38,195 bases of DNA from Wenzhouxiangella sp. (GTDB lineage: Bacteria > Pseudomonadota > Gammaproteobacteria > Xanthomonadales > Wenzhouxiangellaceae), in NCBI GenBank assembly GCA_007135935.1, contig SLIA01000182.1, positions 1 through 38,195 on the forward strand, written 5' to 3'. The notes below the pieces were generated by a model. It was not told the origin of the DNA. It saw nothing but the letters and a program-made list of their open reading frames with translations, and searched no databases. Positions within the stretch are counted from its first letter, which is position 1. Each line of letters starts with the position of its first letter. Below, piece after piece: positions 24,154 to 31,905 of the stretch. The translations under genes and the position numbers were made by a program.

Positions 24154-24204
24154 GGGGAAGAGGGGAAGAGGGGAAGAGGAGGAGAGGGAAAGAGGAAAGA
24201 GGGA
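24154..24204. repeat. Purine-rich repeat (GGGGAAGA)x3 plus degenerate copies
   Basis: Three exact copies of GGGGAAGA (24154-24177), then degenerate GAGGAGAGGGAAAGAGGAAAGAGGGA up to the radA stop codon. It is the purine-strand counterpart of the pyrimidine array at 25626-25689 on the other side of radA, so radA is bracketed by related repeats in inverted orientation. Confidence 0.85.
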
Positions 24205-25581
24205 TCAGCCGACCTCGCGGGCCATGGCCAGGGCATCGGTCAGGCGGCGGCAGCCGCGCAGGGTCATGCGTGTGCGCACGCCCTTGAGATTGCCCTCGGG
24301 CACCAGCGCGGTCTCGAAGCCCTGACCGGCGGCCTCGCGCAGGCGCTCCTCGCCGTTGTAGACCGGCCGCAGCTCTCCGGCCAACCCGACTTCGCCGAAA
24401 GCCACCAGCTTCTGCGGCAACGACTTTTCCCGCAACGATGACTGCAGGGCCAGTGCAATGGCCAGATCGCTGGCCGTCTCGGTGACGCGGATACCACCGG
24501 CAACATTGATGAACACATCCTGGTCGGCAATGGCAATGCCGGCGTGGCGATTCATGACCGCAAGCAACATGGCCAGCCGGTTGGGGTCGATACCCACGGC
24601 CACACGCCGGGGATTGGACAGACTGGATGGAGCGACCAGGGCCTGAACCTCGACCATCATCGGGCGCGTCCCCTCGCGCGTGACCAAAACGCAACTGCCC
24701 GGCGCCGGCTCGGACTGCCCGGACAGAAATATGGCCGAGGGATTACCCACCGCCTTCAGTCCCTTGTCGGTCATGGCGAATACGCCCAACTCGTTGGCCG
24801 CGCCAAAGCGATTCTTCACCGCACGAATCAGCCGGTAGCGACTGCCCGAGTCCGACTCGAAATACAGCACGGCGTCGACCATATGTTCGAGCACGCGCGG
24901 GCCGGCCAGCGCGCCTTCCTTGGTGACATGGCCGACCAGCACCACCGCGCAGCCGGTCTGCTTGGCGAACTGAACCAGCCGGGCGGCACACTCACGCACT
25001 TGGGCCACGGCACCCGGTGCCGACTGCAAGGCCTCGGTCCACAGGGTCTGAATGGAGTCCACGACCATGAAGGCCGGCTTGCGTTCGGCAGCCGTGGCCA
25101 GCACCGTCTCCAGGCTGGTCTCGGTCAGGCAATCAAGGCGCCCCGGCTCCAGTCCCAGACGCCGGGCACGCATTGCCACCTGGGCCGCCGATTCCTCGCC
25201 GGTTACGTACAGGCTGCCGTTCCCGGCGGCCAGGGCGTCCTGCACCTGCAACAACAAGGTCGACTTGCCGATACCGGGATCGCCGCCCAGCAGCACGACC
25301 GAGCCCGGAACCAGCCCGCCCCCGAGCACGCGGTCAAGCTCGCTGAGGCCCGAGGGCATGCGCGCGGTTGCTTCATCGGCCTGCACCTCGGCCAGGCTCA
25401 AGACCTTCGCCGATGCCACCCCGGTCCAGTTGCCGCGGCCTTTCGGCCCCTTGGCCACGCTGGCTTCGGCGACCCCCTCTTCAAGCGAGTTCCACGCCTG
25501 ACAATCCGGACACTGCCCGGACCACTTGGGAAACGAGGCACCGCACTCACGGCAGCTATAGACAGACTTGGGTTTCGCCAT
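24205..25581 (-). CDS. radA: DNA repair protein RadA (branch-migration helicase)
   Basis: A 458-residue RecA-like ATPase that processes recombination intermediates. Order: zinc finger Cys10-x2-Cys13...Cys24-x2-Cys27 (SCRECGASFPKWSGQCPDC), Walker A GGDPGIGKST (99-108), Walker B FMVVDSIQT, the RadA-specific KNRFG motif, and the C-terminal Lon-protease-like domain ending with LRGCRRLTDALAMAREVG. The length equals E. coli RadA (460). The frame stays open upstream to 26295 only because the 8-bp repeat and the antisense of the pspF-like gene lack stops; the conserved MAKPKSVYSCRECG start at 25581 is the real one. Its promoter must lie in the 124-bp divergent region that contains the (CCTCTTTC)8 array. 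Confidence 0.96.
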   Translation of the reverse strand: MAKPKSVYSCRECGASFPKWSGQCPDCQAWNSLEEGVAEASVAKGPKGRGNWTGVASAKVLSLAEVQADEATARMPSGLSELDRVLGGGLVPGSVVLLGGDPGIGKSTLLLQVQDALAAGNGSLYVTGEESAAQVAMRARRLGLEPGRLDCLTETSLETVLATAAERKPAFMVVDSIQTLWTEALQSAPGAVAQVRECAARLVQFAKQTGCAVVLVGHVTKEGALAGPRVLEHMVDAVLYFESDSGSRYRLIRAVKNRFGAANELGVFAMTDKGLKAVGNPSAIFLSGQSEPAPGSCVLVTREGTRPMMVEVQALVAPSSLSNPRRVAVGIDPNRLAMLLAVMNRHAGIAIADQDVFINVAGGIRVTETASDLAIALALQSSLREKSLPQKLVAFGEVGLAGELRPVYNGEERLREAAGQGFETALVPEGNLKGVRTRMTLRGCRRLTDALAMAREVG

Positions 25582-25625
25582 GCTTCCATTGTAAGTCCCC
25601 CCGCAAAAAGCCAACCAGCTTTTCT

Positions 25626-25689
25626 CCTCTTTCCCTCTTTCCCTCTTTCCCTCTTTCCCTCTTTCCCTCTTTCCCTCTTTCCCTCTTTC
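25626..25689. repeat. Octamer tandem repeat (CCTCTTTC)x8
   Basis: Eight exact contiguous copies of CCTCTTTC (64 bp) occupy half of the 124-bp region between divergent radA and the pspF-like gene, ending 16 nt before the GTG start. The strand bias is complete (pyrimidines on the plus strand), which favours triplex or slipped structures. Copy-number change would alter promoter geometry for both genes without shifting any reading frame. A related purine array follows radA. Confidence 0.95.
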
Positions 25690-25705
25690 CCGTACCTTTA
25701 CCCCC

Positions 25706-26725
25706 GTGAACCAGAAGGAACAACCCATCATCGGCGAATCGCCCGCCTTCCTCACCGTGCTCGAGGAGGTCTCACGGGCTGCCGCGCTGCATCGCCCGGT
25801 GTTGATCGTTGGCGAGCGCGGCACCGGCAAGGAAGTCGTGGCCGAACGATTGCATTTCCTGTCGCAACGCTGGGATGGTCCGCTGGTCCGCGTCAACTGC
25901 GCGGCCATCAGTGAATCCCTGCTCGAATCGGAGCTTTTCGGACACGAGGCCGGCGCCTTCACCGATGCCGCCAGAATGCGCAAGGGGCGTTTCGAGCAGG
26001 CCGACGGCGGCAGTCTGTTTCTCGATGAACTGGCCAGCACCTCGATGGCGGTGCAGGAGAAAATTCTGCGGGTCATCGAGTACGGCCAGTTCGAACGACT
26101 CGGGGCGTCGCGGGCGGTCGAGGTCGATGTGCGACTCATCGGTGCCAGCAATGTGGATCTGCCTGCCCTCGTCGAGAAGGGGGAGTTTCGCGCCGACCTG
26201 CTCGACCGGCTGGCTTTCGATGTGATCACCCTGCCACCGTTGCGGCACAGGCACGAAGACATCCTGCCACTGGCCGAACACTTTGCCATGCGCATGAGTC
26301 GTGAACTCGGACGCGAGCTGTTTGCCGGGTTCGCCGGGGAGGCTGTCGACGCACTTCACCAGCATGCCTGGCCGGGCAACGTGCGTGAGCTGAAAAATAC
26401 CGTCGAGCGTGCAGTCTATCGCCTGGAGAGTGGCGACGAGCCGGTTGCGGAACTGCAGTTCGACCCCTTCGAATCGCCATTTCGCCCCGGTCGCGACTCT
26501 CAGCCCGGGCTACGCCCGGAATCGAATCATCCCCCCTTCGCAGAACCCTCCTTCAGCCTGCGCCGTCACCTCGATCAGCAAGAGCGGCGCCTGACTGTTG
26601 CCGCACTCGAACAATGCGGCGGCCACCAGGGCAAGGCGGCGCGCCTGCTGGGACTGACCTACGACCAGTTTCGCGGCATCCTGCGCAAACACGACCTGCC
26701 CGGCAAACCCTCCAATCAGGACTGA
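25706..26725 (+). CDS. pspF: PspF-type sigma-54 activator
   Basis: A 339-residue bacterial enhancer-binding protein lacking a receiver or sensor domain, laid out like PspF, the activator of the phage-shock-protein operon. Visible: IIGESPAFLTVLEEVSRAA, Walker A GERGTGKE (36-43), ESELFGHEAGAFTDA (75-88), Walker B GGSLFLDELA (101-110), RADLLDRLAF and WPGNVRELKNTVERAVYR. A C-terminal Fis-type HTH reads GGHQGKAARLLGLTYDQFRGILRKHDL. The sigma-54 contact loop reads GAFTDA instead of GAFTGA. The start is a GTG at 25706 with no clear ribosome binding site, but it aligns with the PspF N-terminus. No pspA/B/C genes are present in the window. Its last 10 bp overlap the end of the opposing cyclase gene. 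Confidence 0.85.
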   Translation: MNQKEQPIIGESPAFLTVLEEVSRAAALHRPVLIVGERGTGKEVVAERLHFLSQRWDGPLVRVNCAAISESLLESELFGHEAGAFTDAARMRKGRFEQADGGSLFLDELASTSMAVQEKILRVIEYGQFERLGASRAVEVDVRLIGASNVDLPALVEKGEFRADLLDRLAFDVITLPPLRHRHEDILPLAEHFAMRMSRELGRELFAGFAGEAVDALHQHAWPGNVRELKNTVERAVYRLESGDEPVAELQFDPFESPFRPGRDSQPGLRPESNHPPFAEPSFSLRRHLDQQERRLTVAALEQCGGHQGKAARLLGLTYDQFRGILRKHDLPGKPSNQD

Positions 26726-28296
26726 TCGGCCGATTCCACCCGGTTGCGCCCGCTCTTCTTGGCCGCATACAGTGCATCGTCTGCACGCTTGAGCAGACTG
26801 CCGAATCCCTGGTCCTCGAAGTTTCTGACTGCGACCCCGATGCTGACCGACAGCGGCACTTCGACCGCTCCGATCTGCAGCGGAGTCGCCGAGACATTGC
26901 AGCGCAGTTTTTCTGCCAGTTCGATCGCCCGCCCATGTTCCGCCCCACGCAACACGACCGCGAATTCCTCGCCGCCAGTACGCCCGACAAGATCATCCGA
27001 TCGAAGCGACCGGCGACAAACCCGGGCAAAGGCCCTCAGCGCTTCATCGCCGACCGGATGCCCATGACTGTCATTGACTGACTTGAAGTGGTCGAGATCG
27101 AGCAACAACAGCGCCAGACTTTCGTCACGGGCCCTCGCATCCTCGAACAATACTCCGGCCTGCTCGAGAAAAGCCCTGCGACTTCGCACACCTGTCAGCG
27201 AGTCGGTGCTGACCAGGCGTCTGAGCTCTTCCTCGACACGAATGCTTTTGATGGCACCACCGATGACGCCGGCTGCGATCTGCAGGGCATCGATCTCGGG
27301 CTGACTCCACTGACGTTGCCGGGAACAGTCATCAAAGCCAATCTGTCCCCAGAACTTGCCATCCAGAAATATGGGCACGATGACGATGGACTGGATGGAC
27401 TGAGGCTCGAGCAAGTCGCGCTCCGGCAACGGCATGTCCGCGACCAGACCCTGCACGACCTCGCCCGACTCAAGCATCCGCCGCCAGTTCGGAATGACAT
27501 TGTCATAAGACATGTCCTGCATGGCCGGATTGTCCAGTTCCGGTTGAACGCCCGGCCCGCACCATTCGAAGCGCTGGCTGGCCAGCAGCCGATCCCCCTC
27601 GGGCGCCCGATGATTCTCGAACACGTAAACACGATCGGCGCCGACCGCGCGAGCCAGTGCAGCCAGCGCCGGCTCCATGACCTCTTCCTTGTCCGAAGCA
27701 CTGAACAACATCCGGGCCGCCTGCGCCAGAGCCTGCAGAATCGCCTCGCGTCCCTTGCGCTCCCTTTCCGCGCTCACTCTTTCGCTGACATCGCGAGAGC
27801 TGCCCTGGATACCGATGACCCGGTCTTTCTCATCCACCACCAGCGAGGCAATGATCTCGACCACCTTCTCCTCGCCGTCGACACACTGCTGACGGACCTC
27901 GGCGCGCTGTGCCTCGGACTGTTCGAAACGGCCCGCATGGTAGGCACGCACCCGCTTGTCGATCAGGCGACGAATACTGTCTCGCTGTTCGGGAACGACC
28001 GAGTCCAGGAAATTCTCGGCCATCGCCTCTTCGACGGAAACACCTCGCAAGCGTGTCACCGAGGGGCTGATGTAGGTGTATTCGAGAGCGGGCCAGTTCA
28101 CGCTCCAGATGACGTCCGAGGCGTTCTCGGCCAGCAGGCGATACCGTGCCTCGGATTCGCGCAAGGCAGGATGGTCTTCGTCATGCCGCCCCCCACGATG
28201 TTCGCCAACAAGGCGTCGTCGCATGAGCGCATGGCAAATGGCGGCCCCGAACACCGCGCTCACCACCACAAGCGCCAACGTGAGCATCCAGTCCAT
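26716..28296 (-). CDS. PAS-GAF-GGDEF diguanylate cyclase
   Basis: A 526-residue membrane-anchored diguanylate cyclase. One N-terminal transmembrane helix (about residues 4-26), PAS domain (about 48-165; YRLLAENASDVIWSVNWPALEYTYISPS), GAF domain (about 185-345, containing the ADRVYVFENH and VIVPIFLDGKFWGQIGFDD strands), and GGDEF domain from about 360. The active-site loop is GGEEF (441-445), a functional variant, and an inhibitory I-site RSDD (432-435) lies five residues before it, so product inhibition by c-di-GMP is likely. The start at 28296 places the membrane helix at the N-terminus; a weak promoter-like pair, TTGCCG and TATCCT with a 19-bp spacer (28360-28330, minus strand), lies just upstream. 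Divergent from the EAL protein. Confidence 0.92.
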   Translation of the reverse strand: MDWMLTLALVVVSAVFGAAICHALMRRRLVGEHRGGRHDEDHPALRESEARYRLLAENASDVIWSVNWPALEYTYISPSVTRLRGVSVEEAMAENFLDSVVPEQRDSIRRLIDKRVRAYHAGRFEQSEAQRAEVRQQCVDGEEKVVEIIASLVVDEKDRVIGIQGSSRDVSERVSAERERKGREAILQALAQAARMLFSASDKEEVMEPALAALARAVGADRVYVFENHRAPEGDRLLASQRFEWCGPGVQPELDNPAMQDMSYDNVIPNWRRMLESGEVVQGLVADMPLPERDLLEPQSIQSIVIVPIFLDGKFWGQIGFDDCSRQRQWSQPEIDALQIAAGVIGGAIKSIRVEEELRRLVSTDSLTGVRSRRAFLEQAGVLFEDARARDESLALLLLDLDHFKSVNDSHGHPVGDEALRAFARVCRRSLRSDDLVGRTGGEEFAVVLRGAEHGRAIELAEKLRCNVSATPLQIGAVEVPLSVSIGVAVRNFEDQGFGSLLKRADDALYAAKKSGRNRVESADQS

Positions 28297-28417
28297 CAGC
28301 CGAGCGGGGTTTCTGATTGCATTTCCGGCAGGATACACCGAATTGGCCGCCTCCCGGCAACGCCCCCTGCCGCCGGTGACACAAGGCCGCATCCATGCGT
28401 TGGACAAGTTCAGAAGT

Positions 28418-28423
28418 TATACT
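28418..28423 (+). promoter_or_regulatory. Possible -10 box upstream of the GGDEF-EAL gene
   Basis: TATACT at 28418-28423 is a near-consensus -10, but the best -35-like hexamer (TTGGAC, 28400-28405) is only 12 bp away, so the promoter is uncertain. If used, transcription would start near 28430. That would exclude an ATG at 28395 and favour the starts at 28437, 28458 or TTG 28464. Confidence 0.3.
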
Positions 28424-28457
28424 CGTCGACAACGGTATGCACGGCATTGGGGAGGAC

Positions 28458-31073
28458 ATGAGCTTGGTCGCAACACCGCCGGTCGGCACATCACGATCAT
28501 CCCGCGGCATCGATCCTCTCCAGCGGCCGGCCTGGCTGCCGATCCTTGCCTTGATCGGACTGCTCGCAATTCCCGCTACCTCGGTCGCCGACGACATCCG
28601 AACGTTACAGGTCGGGCTTTATCAGAACGAGCCCAAGGTCTACGTCCATGATGACGGTACTCCGGCCGGATTGTTCATCGAACTGCTCTCTGAAATCGCC
28701 CGGCACGAGGGCTGGCAACTCGAGTTCAGGCAATGTCCCTGGTCGGAATGTCTGCAAATGCTCGAGGGCGGACAACTCGACCTGATGCCGGATGTCGCAC
28801 CCTCGCCCTCGCGCCGGGCCATCTTCAGTTTCAACAGCGTGCCGGTCGCCCTGGCCTGGAGTCAGCTCTACGGCCCGGCTGAACTCAACATCATGGAAAT
28901 CGTGGAACTGGAGGGACATCGCATAGCCGTCCTCGACCAGTCCGCACAACAACACTATCTGCAGGAACTTCTGACAGACCGGCAACTGGATATCGAAATT
29001 CACTCCGTCGACAGCATGATCGGCGCCCTCGAGGCTGTCAGCAACGGTGACGCCGATATTGCCGCGACCAACAATTTCTTCGGGGGACGCATGGCCGGAC
29101 ACTTCGGGCTACTGGAAACCCCGATCACCTTCGATCACACCAGCCTGCATTTCGCCGCACCCGCCGGCAGCCATGCCGATGTACTGGCGGCAATCGATAC
29201 CTATATCGACGAGTGGAAGAAGGATCCGGATTCCCCCTACTTTTCGGCCATACTCAGCGCCATCACCTTGCCGGAACAGCCCGGAGCACCGACCTGGCTC
29301 TATCCGGCAGCCACTGCTTCCATTGCCGTTGCCACGGTGTCCGTCTTGCTGCTCTACCTCATGCGTGGCCGCCTGCGCTCACAGTCAATGCGCCTGATCC
29401 GCTCCGGGCAGCGGCTGGAACACCTGCTGGCCAGCAGTCCGGTCATTCTCTACTCGCTTCGGGGACAGGACATGCGTATCGATTGGGTCAGCGCCAACGT
29501 CGAGCGCATTCTGGGGTTCCCCCAAGCCAGCGTGCTGGATCCCGCCTGGTGGGAGCGCCAGATTCATCCCGACGACAGGCTTTCCGCCCTCCGTCAGTCT
29601 TCCCGGGTATTCCGCGATCGGCACAACACGCGCGAATACCGCGTCCACGATGCCGACGGCAAGATCAGACACATCCGGGATGAAATGCGCCTGCTCGATC
29701 CCGACTCCGGAAACGGGGACCCCATCATCATCGGCAGCTGGACGGACATGTCCGAAGAACATGATCGCCAGCAGCAGCTCGACTACCTTTCCCAACACGA
29801 CCTCAAGACCGGGTTCCCGAACCGCAATCTGCTCAGCGATCGGCTCGATCAAGCCCTTGCCCGAGCCGACCGGAAGAACGCCACCGTGATCGTCGTGCTC
29901 ATCGACCTCGACCGCTTCCGCCATATCAACGACACGCTCGGAACCGCTGTTGGCGACCAGGTACTACTGGAGATCGCCAGCCGGCTTCGGCTGTGGAATG
30001 AAGATGCCACCATCGCCCGGGTCGGCAGCGACGAGTTCTGTATCGTGCTGGAGTCCGACGGAGTCGATACCGACATCAAGGAATTGCTTTCCCCCCTGCG
30101 CTCGGAGCTCTCGCGCCCGGTGCTGGACAACGAACACGCCCTGGTTGTCAGTGCCAGCATCGGAACCTCGGTCTACCCGCACGATGGCCAAAGCCGCGAG
30201 AGCCTGCTGGCTGCCGCCGAACTGGCGCTGGAGGCGGCCCGCCGTACTGGCGGCGATTGTGTCCGCTCCTACGAGGCCACGATGGGCGAGCAAAGCAGTC
30301 GCAGACTGCTGCTCGAAAACGAGTTGCGCCACGCGGTGAGCAGAAACGAGCTGGAGCTTCATTACCAGCCGCAGATTCGCCTGTCCGATGACACGATTCA
30401 GGGCATGGAAGCACTGGTTCGCTGGCGCCATCCCCAGCGCGGTCTGATCTCACCGGGGGAGTTCATCCCGCTGGCCGAAGAAACCGGACTGATCGAGAAG
30501 ATCGATCACTGGGTACTCAGCGAAGCCTGCCGGCAAATGGCCGATTGGGATTCCAGTGGCTTCCGCGTGCCAAGAATCGCGGTCAACCTGTCACCGAGGG
30601 AGTTTCACGACGACTCCCTGGTCGACCGGGTGAGCGAGGCGTTATCGGCCAACGGACTGAGCGGCGAACGCCTCGAGATCGAGATCACCGAAACCATGCT
30701 GATGGAGTTTCCGGAACGTGCCATGAAAGTCCTGCGCCGGCTGGAGTCACTTGGCGTCAACCTGTGCATGGACGATTTCGGAAGCGGTTACTCCAACCTG
30801 GCCTTCATTCGTCGCCTGCCGCTGCACCAACTCAAGATCGATCGATCGCTGACGCGCGAAATCGAGCAGTCACGACACAACCGTCTCATCATCCAGGCGA
30901 TTGTTGCCATGGCCCAGGCGCTCGAACTCGAACTCGTTGCCGAAGGCATCGAAACACGTCAACAGCTCGATTTTCTGGTCCAGGCCGGATGCTCGATCGG
31001 GCAAGGCTTCCTGCTCGGCCGCCCCCGGCCCGCCGACGGCATCAACGACACGCCGGCGGCGAGTACCAGTTGA
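28458..31073 (+). CDS. Periplasmic-sensor PAS-GGDEF-EAL protein (probable c-di-GMP phosphodiesterase)
   Basis: About 871 residues. N-terminal signal (WLPILALIGLLAIPATSVA), periplasmic solute-binding-protein-3-like sensor (about 35-265; LQVGLYQNEPKVYVHDDGTPAGLFIELLSEIARHEG split over two strands), transmembrane helix at about 281-302, PAS domain, GGDEF domain with altered motif GSDEF (523-527), and EAL domain with MEALVRW (EAL 651-653), ITETMLM, DDFGSGYSNLAF and EGIET. The intact EAL residues predict c-di-GMP hydrolysis; the GSDEF site is probably weak or regulatory. The start is uncertain: the ATG at 28458 has GGAGG only 2 nt away, whereas the TTG at 28464 has it at 8 nt. The sensor domain suggests a small extracytoplasmic ligand such as an amino acid. 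Followed after 11 nt by a sirtuin gene. Confidence 0.9.
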   Translation: MSLVATPPVGTSRSSRGIDPLQRPAWLPILALIGLLAIPATSVADDIRTLQVGLYQNEPKVYVHDDGTPAGLFIELLSEIARHEGWQLEFRQCPWSECLQMLEGGQLDLMPDVAPSPSRRAIFSFNSVPVALAWSQLYGPAELNIMEIVELEGHRIAVLDQSAQQHYLQELLTDRQLDIEIHSVDSMIGALEAVSNGDADIAATNNFFGGRMAGHFGLLETPITFDHTSLHFAAPAGSHADVLAAIDTYIDEWKKDPDSPYFSAILSAITLPEQPGAPTWLYPAATASIAVATVSVLLLYLMRGRLRSQSMRLIRSGQRLEHLLASSPVILYSLRGQDMRIDWVSANVERILGFPQASVLDPAWWERQIHPDDRLSALRQSSRVFRDRHNTREYRVHDADGKIRHIRDEMRLLDPDSGNGDPIIIGSWTDMSEEHDRQQQLDYLSQHDLKTGFPNRNLLSDRLDQALARADRKNATVIVVLIDLDRFRHINDTLGTAVGDQVLLEIASRLRLWNEDATIARVGSDEFCIVLESDGVDTDIKELLSPLRSELSRPVLDNEHALVVSASIGTSVYPHDGQSRESLLAAAELALEAARRTGGDCVRSYEATMGEQSSRRLLLENELRHAVSRNELELHYQPQIRLSDDTIQGMEALVRWRHPQRGLISPGEFIPLAEETGLIEKIDHWVLSEACRQMADWDSSGFRVPRIAVNLSPREFHDDSLVDRVSEALSANGLSGERLEIEITETMLMEFPERAMKVLRRLESLGVNLCMDDFGSGYSNLAFIRRLPLHQLKIDRSLTREIEQSRHNRLIIQAIVAMAQALELELVAEGIETRQQLDFLVQAGCSIGQGFLLGRPRPADGINDTPAASTS

Positions 31074-31084
31074 GGGGATCTGTC

Positions 31085-31870
31085 ATGCCGCCATGCACCC
31101 TGACGCTCGAGGAGACGCCCGAATGGCCCGATGCGCTGATCCGGGCACTCGGACTTGCTCGCCATATTGCCGTGCTGACCGGCGCCGGGGTCAGCGCGGA
31201 GTCCGGCATCCCGACCTTTCGCGATGCTCACACGGGCATGTGGGCACGCCACGATCCAATGAAACTGGCCTCGCCGGAGGGGTTCGAAAACGACCCTGAA
31301 ACCGTATGGCAGTGGTATCAGTGGCGGCGGCGCCTGATCGCGGAGAACCGTCCCAATGCCGGTCATCGTGCGCTGGCAAGACTGCAACAGCTCGTACCCG
31401 AGCTGACCCTGGTCACTCAGAACGTGGACGGCTTCCACCAGCTTGCCGGATCCGGCCCGGTACTGGAACTGCACGGCAACATCCACCGCAACATCTGCTC
31501 GATAACCGGCAGGACCATCGAGGCCGACTGGATCGAACGACACGGCCATCATCGACCGCCGCCTTCTCCACACCATCCGCGCGGCCAGGCTCGTCCCGAT
31601 GTCGTCTGGTTCGGAGAAGCACTGGATGCGAGCATTCTGGATGCAGCGTTCAGGGCCGCAGCGGACTGCGACCTCATGCTCATCGTTGGCACGGCCGGTG
31701 CCGTGCAGCCGGCCGCCAGCCTCCCGGTCATAGCAAGAGAACACGGCGCCAGGCTCATCGAGATCAACCCCGAGCGCAGCGAACTGACCACACTGGCCGA
31801 CTGGCACCTGGCCGGGCCGGGCACGGGGTGGCTGCCGGCACTCGTCGACAAGCTGGCGGCGACACGTTGA
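31085..31870 (+). CDS. cobB: Sir2-family NAD+-dependent protein deacylase
   Basis: A 261-residue sirtuin. Conserved: GAGVSAESGIPTFRD (33-47), TQNVDGFHQLAG (111-122), catalytic His130 in LELHGNIH, PDVVWFGEAL (171-180) and VGTAGAVQPAAS. Tyr78 and Arg81 (WYQWRR) match the Tyr-x2-Arg pair of class III sirtuins, which prefer acidic acyl groups such as succinyl. The structural zinc site is not conserved: only Cys138 is present where two Cys-x2-Cys pairs are usual, and the region before PDVVWFGE is a His/Pro-rich loop (about 153-168). GAGGGG lies 8 nt before the ATG. It follows the EAL gene by 11 nt, suggesting a shared transcript; the tdh promoter overlaps its stop. Confidence 0.88.
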   Translation: MPPCTLTLEETPEWPDALIRALGLARHIAVLTGAGVSAESGIPTFRDAHTGMWARHDPMKLASPEGFENDPETVWQWYQWRRRLIAENRPNAGHRALARLQQLVPELTLVTQNVDGFHQLAGSGPVLELHGNIHRNICSITGRTIEADWIERHGHHRPPPSPHHPRGQARPDVVWFGEALDASILDAAFRAAADCDLMLIVGTAGAVQPAASLPVIAREHGARLIEINPERSELTTLADWHLAGPGTGWLPALVDKLAATR

Positions 31871-31876
31871 TATAAT
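31871..31876 (+). promoter_or_regulatory. Promoter -10 box for tdh
   Basis: A perfect TATAAT immediately follows the cobB stop codon and lies 30 nt before the tdh ATG, giving a predicted transcript start near 31883. The -35 is poor: TCGACA at 31845-31850 would need a 20-bp spacer, and GACAAG at 31847-31852 an 18-bp spacer. tdh therefore probably has its own transcript start despite lying just after cobB. Confidence 0.5.
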
Positions 31877-31905
31877 GGTCGTTTTACCGTTTCCGGAGTG
31901 ATCCC

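Noticed and set aside
25626-25689. CRISPR array
   Set aside because: Units are 8 bp and contiguous with no spacers; it is a simple tandem repeat.
25582-26295. Upstream extension of the radA reading frame to 696 residues
   Set aside because: The extension is the translated 8-bp repeat plus antisense of the pspF-like gene; RadA proteins begin at the MAKPKSVYSCRECG-type sequence and the 458-residue length fits the family.
31085-31870. cobB read as a pseudogene because the zinc cysteines are missing
   Set aside because: The frame is intact, has a good ribosome binding site, and keeps every NAD-binding and catalytic motif.
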